Below, one piece after another: positions 7,122 to 10,486 of a stretch of 10,486 bases of DNA (the first letter of the stretch is position 1; each line of letters opens with the position of its first letter). The notes under the pieces are model-generated. The model was not told where the DNA came from. It saw nothing but the letters and a program-made list of their open reading frames with translations, and made no database searches. The position numbers and the translations under genes were made by a program. This DNA is from Coriobacteriaceae bacterium (GTDB taxonomy: Bacteria; Actinomycetota; Coriobacteriia; Coriobacteriales; Eggerthellaceae): assembly GCA_004555335.1 (NCBI GenBank), contig SFII01000075.1, forward strand, positions 1-10,486, in the 5' to 3' direction.

Positions 7122-7344
7122 AAACACTCCCCCATCCGATTGGAAAAGGAGCCTCGATCCCAAATCCCAATGAATGACCCTACCCGCCTACTTCGCTTCT
7201 GAACTGGGTTTTCTTTTCCGGAAGGAAGCTGTGGGACGAAACACCCAGCGGGATTTTATTCGGTAACCATGATAATCTGACAGCAGAGCGCACCCCAATA
7301 TCTTGGATTCGCAACCTGCCTAACCCCCGCCAATGGTATATGCG
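7122..7344. other. Noncoding spacer between arcB control region and tRNA-Arg terminator
   Basis: No convincing gene is visible on either strand. An inverted pair CTGGGT (7204-7209) and ACCCAG (7243-7248) encloses a TTCCGGAA palindrome and could fold, but has no clear role. With the arcB leader, the gap without a protein gene runs from 6863 to the tRNA-Arg terminator at 7345. Confidence 0.35.
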
Positions 7345-7385
7345 AAAAGCGGGCCCGACCCTTTCCGATGGATCGAACCCGCTTT
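7345..7385 (-). terminator. Terminator after tRNA-Arg
   Basis: On the minus strand AAAGCGGGTTCG pairs with CGGGCCCGCTTT over about 9-12 bp (two G:T wobbles in the lower GC part) and is followed by TTTTCGC. It starts 9 nt after the encoded CCA end of tRNA-Arg, so the tRNA is probably a single-gene transcript and not co-transcribed with arcB. Confidence 0.7.
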
Positions 7386-7393
7386 GGATTCAT

Positions 7394-7469
<76 letters not shown>

Positions 7470-7484
7470 TCATTGAGCGTGCAA

Positions 7485-7514
7485 ATAGTACCACAGGCTG
7501 TCTTCTCTGCGCAA
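7485..7514 (-). promoter_or_regulatory. Promoter of tRNA-Arg
   Basis: TTGCGC (7509-7514) and TACTAT (7485-7490) on the minus strand are 18 nt apart. The predicted start near 7478 is about 9 nt before the tRNA 5' end, the same spacing as for tRNA-His in this window. The remaining stretch up to 7697 holds no gene I can support. Confidence 0.6.
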
Positions 7515-7697
7515 AAGCCCGGTGCCTTTCGGGGTACGGGCGAAAACCGCCGTCAGATGCCGCTTCGGAATCAGATGGCCCGTCCCAGCTTCGCTAGGCG
7601 CATGCAGCTTGTCCCCGATGCACGTCGCTCCCTCTCGCATACGCGCGTCCGGGCAGGCATGCCATCGAGCGCGCACGCAGGAAACCCATAGCCCTTC

Positions 7698-9341
7698 CTA
7701 CGATTCGGTCTCCTGCTCCACCAGACGCTCTTCGGAATAGCGGCGGCGCAGTTCCGGCTTCTCGATCTTGCCCGTGGCATTGCGGGGCACTTCGGCGAAG
7801 ATGTACTTGCGGGGCCTCTTGTAGCGCGGGAGCTCGGTGCAGAAGTCGATCATCTCCTGCTCAGCGCATTCGCGGCCGGGCTTGAATTCCACCACTGCGC
7901 AGGCGATTTCGCCCAGGCGCTTGTCGGGGACGCCGATGACCGCCACATCCTTGATCGATTCGTGGTTGCGCATGAAGTCCTCGATCTGCACGGGATAGAT
8001 GTTCTCGCCGCCTGTGATGATGACGTCCTTCTTGCGGTCGACCAGGTAGATGAAGCCGTCTTCGTCCACCTCGGCCATGTCACCGGTATACAGCCAGCCG
8101 TCGCGCAAGGTCTCCGCAGTGGCTTCGGGATTGCGGTAGTAGCACTCCATCACGCCACCGTCGCCCTTCAGGCACAGCTCGCCCACTTCGCCCGAGCCGG
8201 GCTTGACCACGGTGCCGTCTCCCTTGCGTACTTCCGCCTGCCAACCGTAGCCGGGGATGCCGATGGCACCGACCTTGTGGATGTTCTCGACGCCCAGATG
8301 GACGCTGCCGGGTCCGATGCCCTCGGAGAGGCCGTAGTTGGTGTCGTACTGGTGATGCGGGAAATATTCCTTCCACCTGCGGATGAGGCTGGGGGGAACG
8401 GGCTGGGCGCCGATATGCATGAGGCGCCACTGGTCGAGGCGATAGTCTTCCAGCTTCAAGTCGCCGCGCTCGACGGCATCCAGGATGTCCTGGGCCCAGG
8501 GCACGAGCAGCCACACGATGGTGCATTGCTCTTCCGAAGCGGTGCGCAGGATCCATTCGGGGCTGACACCGCGCAGGATGACCGCCTTCGAACCTGCGGT
8601 CAGGCCGCCCAGCCAGTGCATCTTGGCGCCCACGTGGTACAGGGGCGGGATGCACAGGAAGTTGTCCTCGTGGGTCTGGCCGTGATGCTTCTGCTCGGTG
8701 ATCGCCGCGCGCATGAGCGACTTGTGCTTATGCAGGATGGCCTTGGGGAAGCCCGTGGTGCCGCTGCTGAAATAGATGGCACCCAGATCATCGTCGGTGA
8801 GCAGGATACGGGGTTCTTCGGTGGAGAAGTTGTCCAGGTGGTCTTCGATGTCGATGGCGAAATCAGGGCAGTTCTGCCCGGTGAAGTACATATGGCGCAC
8901 ACGGGGCAGCTGATCGGCGATTTCCTCCATACGGCCGATGAATTCCTCGCCGAAGATGAGCTCGTCCACTTCCGCCAGATCCAGGCAGTACTTGATCTCG
9001 TCTGCGGCGTAACGGTAATTCAGGGGCACGGCGATGGCGCCGGTCTTCAACACGCCGAAATAGATGGGCAGCCATTCGAGGCAGTTCATCATGAGGATGG
9101 CCACCTTGTCGCCCTTGCGGACCCCGGCGTCCATGAGCATGTGAGAGAATCGGTTCGCGCGTTCATTGAACTGCTTCCACGTGATCTCGCGGCGGTAGAG
9201 CTTCGAGGGATTGGTTTCGACAAGGTCGAATTCCAGCCAGCTGCTTTCATGCTCCTCGCGGTTGACGGGATTCACTTCGACCAGGGCAACGTCGTCGCGG
9301 TACAGCCACGCGTTCCTTGTTAGATATTCGGTAACGGGCAC
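7698..9341 (-). CDS. Acyl-CoA ligase (AMP-binding, class I adenylate-forming)
   Basis: A 547-residue enzyme that would activate a carboxylic acid with ATP to an acyl-AMP and transfer it to coenzyme A. Domain order is typical: large N-terminal AMP-binding domain with YFSSGTTGFPKA (190-201), YGLSEG (336-341) and YTGDMAEVDEDGFIYLVDR (418-436), then hinge KKDVIITGGENIYP and a small C-terminal domain with the catalytic lysine in NATGKIEK (Lys525). All key residues are present. Near the N-terminus (about 25-50) there is an unusual charged stretch, VNREEHESSWLEFDLVETN, before the usual ITWKQFNERANR. Substrate (fatty, aromatic or bile acid) cannot be read from sequence. Start: GTG 9341 follows GGTGG (9347-9351) by five bases; a GTG at 9350 in frame would add three residues and has a poorer site. 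No pathway neighbours flank it. Confidence 0.9.
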   Translation of the reverse strand: MPVTEYLTRNAWLYRDDVALVEVNPVNREEHESSWLEFDLVETNPSKLYRREITWKQFNERANRFSHMLMDAGVRKGDKVAILMMNCLEWLPIYFGVLKTGAIAVPLNYRYAADEIKYCLDLAEVDELIFGEEFIGRMEEIADQLPRVRHMYFTGQNCPDFAIDIEDHLDNFSTEEPRILLTDDDLGAIYFSSGTTGFPKAILHKHKSLMRAAITEQKHHGQTHEDNFLCIPPLYHVGAKMHWLGGLTAGSKAVILRGVSPEWILRTASEEQCTIVWLLVPWAQDILDAVERGDLKLEDYRLDQWRLMHIGAQPVPPSLIRRWKEYFPHHQYDTNYGLSEGIGPGSVHLGVENIHKVGAIGIPGYGWQAEVRKGDGTVVKPGSGEVGELCLKGDGGVMECYYRNPEATAETLRDGWLYTGDMAEVDEDGFIYLVDRKKDVIITGGENIYPVQIEDFMRNHESIKDVAVIGVPDKRLGEIACAVVEFKPGRECAEQEMIDFCTELPRYKRPRKYIFAEVPRNATGKIEKPELRRRYSEERLVEQETES

Positions 9342-9421
9342 AAGAACCACCTTCGTCGAATCGGTTCGTTTCCAGCCTCGCCGCCCAACAGGGGGAAGGC
9401 CGCGAATCCCAACTATAACGC

Positions 9422-9450
9422 AAAAACGGCCCGGCTAGAGTGCAGGGCCG
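9422..9450 (-). terminator. Terminator between the PAP2 gene and the CoA ligase gene
   Basis: On the minus strand CGGCCC and GGGCCG pair around a 12-nt loop and are followed by TTTTTGCG. It lies about 70 nt past the PAP2 stop codon and upstream of the ligase start, so the ligase should have its own promoter. A TATAGT sequence at 9412-9417 could be its -10, but no matching -35 is visible. Confidence 0.75.
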
Positions 9451-9488
9451 CAAGGGAGATGGCAAGTGCAAGGGTCGAAGCGCAAGGG
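9450..9488. repeat. Three short GCAAGGG direct repeats
   Basis: GCAAGGG occurs at 9450-9456, 9468-9474 and 9482-9488, start spacings 18 and 14 nt, in the spacer after the PAP2 gene. Copies are short and the spacing is irregular. It may be no more than local sequence drift. Confidence 0.3.
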
Positions 9489-9517
9489 CGCTGCTCGGGC
9501 GAAGCCACAGGGCGCCG

Positions 9518-10099
9518 CTAGGGCAATGCCGCCGTGGGAGCCTGGGGTGCTTTGGCCCCGTCCTGGGGGTGGTGCTGCAGATGCAGGGCAACAAGCCCGA
9601 AGAAGGTGCCGCAGATGATGCCCACGAGCGAACCGCACACCACATCGGTAAGGTAATGCACCGAAAGGTAAACGCGCGAGAAGGCCACCGCAGCGGCGAA
9701 CATCACGGCAAGCACGCGCAGCGGAAGCTTGATCCGGGAACAGAAAAGCAAACAGGCCGCCACCGAGAAGGCGGTTGCCGAATGGCCCGAGGGGAATGAG
9801 AACCCGCTCGGCGGGTCGACTATCAGCTCCACGCCGGGAATGGCAACGAAGGGCCTTTCGCGCAGAAAGATGGATTTCAACAAGAATTCGTCGATGAAGA
9901 AGGTCATGGCCAGCGAAACACCCGCCAGGATGCCCCACAGCCTAGTGGGCTTGTAAACCATGAGGACCAGGCAGATGCCTATCCAGATCAAACCGTGGTC
10001 GCCCAATTTCGTGAAGGCGGCCATGACCGCGTCGAGGACGGGATTATCCAATCCCTGGAAGAATTCGAGTACCGCGATATCCATAGAATGCGTGATCAT
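9518..10099 (-). CDS. PAP2-family membrane phosphatase
   Basis: A 193-residue integral membrane phosphatase of the type-2 phosphatidic acid phosphatase family; members dephosphorylate lipid phosphates such as undecaprenyl pyrophosphate, phosphatidate or phosphatidylglycerophosphate at the outer face of the membrane. The three catalytic motifs are intact: KSIFLRERP (K75, R82, P83), FPSGH (102-106, His106) and SRVYLSVHYLTD (R142, His148 nucleophile, D152). About five to six hydrophobic helices are visible. The short C-terminal tail from about 175 is rich in His, Pro and Ala and probably unstructured. ATG 10099 is preceded by GGA eight bases upstream, a weak site; the ATG at 10084 has none. It is divergent from the ABC-F gene. 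Substrate is unassigned; undecaprenyl pyrophosphate recycling is the likeliest general role. Confidence 0.92.
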   Translation of the reverse strand: MITHSMDIAVLEFFQGLDNPVLDAVMAAFTKLGDHGLIWIGICLVLMVYKPTRLWGILAGVSLAMTFFIDEFLLKSIFLRERPFVAIPGVELIVDPPSGFSFPSGHSATAFSVAACLLFCSRIKLPLRVLAVMFAAAVAFSRVYLSVHYLTDVVCGSLVGIICGTFFGLVALHLQHHPQDGAKAPQAPTAALP

Positions 10100-10147
10100 G
10101 GCTAATGTCCATTCGATCCATCTAAGCCGCTACAACAACTAGCCATT

Positions 10148-10171
10148 GTTGCACATCCGCAAGCTTGCAAC
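10148..10171. repeat. Nested palindromes in the divergent intergenic region
   Basis: GTTGCA (10148-10153) and TGCAAC (10166-10171) are inverted arms 12 nt apart, and overlapping them is the perfect 10-bp palindrome GCAAGCTTGC (10159-10168). They lie about 50-70 nt upstream of the PAP2 start and could serve that gene. No regulator is recognised. Confidence 0.3.
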
Positions 10172-10201
10172 CCGAATCTCCACACGCCATGTTCATGAAT
10201 C

Positions 10202-10251
10202 GTTTCCGCTCGGAAACAAGGTCGTCAAACGTGTATTTCCCCTATGGAAAA
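10202..10251. promoter_or_regulatory. Two TTTCC/GGAAA dyads upstream of the ABC-F gene
   Basis: GTTTCCG-CT-CGGAAAC (10202-10217) is a perfect 16-bp dyad. A second, looser dyad with the same half-site, TTTCC-CCTAT-GGAAA (10236-10250), lies with its centre about 33 nt further on, next to the expected -35 position of the ABC-F promoter. Repetition of the same half-site in two dyads suggests an operator pair. Confidence 0.35.
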
Positions 10252-10274
10252 GACAGCCCCCTTCAACAGGCGCA

Positions 10275-10280
10275 TATAAT
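10275..10280 (+). promoter_or_regulatory. -10 element of the ABC-F gene promoter
   Basis: A perfect TATAAT lies 27 nt upstream of the start codon, predicting a leader of about 20 nt. The best -35 match is AAGACA (10250-10255) at a long 19-nt spacing, overlapping the end of the second TTTCC/GGAAA dyad. Confidence 0.55.
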
Positions 10281-10306
10281 AATGGGTTGGCGAAAAGGAG
10301 ATATCT

Positions 10307-10486
10307 GTGGCAATACTGCTCAACTGCAAAGACATCTGCGTGGATTTCCCCACGAAGAAGGTATTCGACAAAGTGACCCTGGGTGTCCAGACCGGCGACC
10401 GCATCGGCATCGTCGGACGCAACGGCGACGGGAAGTCGTCTCTTCTGCGCGTACTCAGCGGAAACCTGGAACCCGATAGCGGCATG
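10307..10486 (+). CDS. ABC-F type ATPase, N-terminal fragment cut by window edge
   Basis: Sixty codons of a soluble ATP-binding protein run off the right edge. GTG 10307 is preceded by AAAAGGAG (10293-10300) six bases upstream. The start reads AILLNCKDICVDF with VFDKVTLGV following, and the Walker A motif is GRNGDGKSS (37-45; Lys43, Ser44). The short lead-in and the phrase GDRIGIVGRNGDGKS resemble ABC-F proteins, especially the Uup branch, which act on ribosomes or DNA rather than as transporters. Two nucleotide-binding domains would be expected in the full gene. Without the rest, a single-domain transporter ATPase cannot be wholly excluded. Confidence 0.75.
   Translation, partial: MAILLNCKDICVDFPTKKVFDKVTLGVQTGDRIGIVGRNGDGKSSLLRVLSGNLEPDSGM

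Noticed and set aside
7962..9323. A 453-codon open frame on the plus strand
   Set aside because: It lies antisense to the CoA ligase in a GC-rich gene, where long mirror frames are common; the minus-strand frame carries all the motifs.

Overview
The window looks like a chromosomal stretch from a moderately GC-rich bacterium. The gene set (catabolic arcB and arcC on one strand, an arginyl-tRNA synthetase gene beside them, a CoA ligase of the AMP-binding family, strong AAGGAG-type ribosome binding sites, CCA-encoding tRNA genes) would fit an anaerobic actinobacterium of the class Coriobacteriia, several of which live on arginine. That placement is an inference from gene content and style; no marker gene in the window proves it.

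Layout from left to right. A tRNA-His(GTG) gene on the minus strand (8-85) has a clear promoter. About 410 nt without a convincing gene follow, then a plus-strand CPA1-family Na+/H+ antiporter with a long cytoplasmic tail (541-2580). A hairpin at 2777-2804 separates it from a convergent minus-strand block. In transcription order that block is tRNA-Arg(TCT) (7469-7394, with its own promoter and terminator), arcB (6862-5867), arcC (5702-4746, closed by a strong terminator) and argS (4493-2848). To the right lie a minus-strand acyl-CoA ligase (9341-7698), a minus-strand PAP2 phosphatase (10099-9518) and, divergently, the first 60 codons of an ABC-F type ATPase that runs off the window edge.

How the genes work together. 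ArcB and ArcC are steps two and three of the arginine deiminase pathway: citrulline is phosphorolysed to ornithine and carbamoyl phosphate, and carbamoyl phosphate then yields ATP. Arginine deiminase (arcA) and the arginine/ornithine antiporter (arcD) are not in the window. The tRNA-Arg and argS genes in the same block make this an arginine-centred neighbourhood, although the separate promoters and terminators argue against one operon.

The most important anomaly is argS. Its two halves lie in different reading frames, and about 27-28 codons of the catalytic core are missing at about 3525/3526. Because ArgS is normally essential, this is either an assembly or sequencing defect or a decayed copy backed by another argS elsewhere.

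I found no sign of a new defence, mobile or biosynthetic system. There is no CRISPR array, transposase or integrase. The remaining points of interest are regulatory: inverted repeats around the arcB promoter and leader, hairpins between arcB and arcC, and paired dyads upstream of the ABC-F gene.
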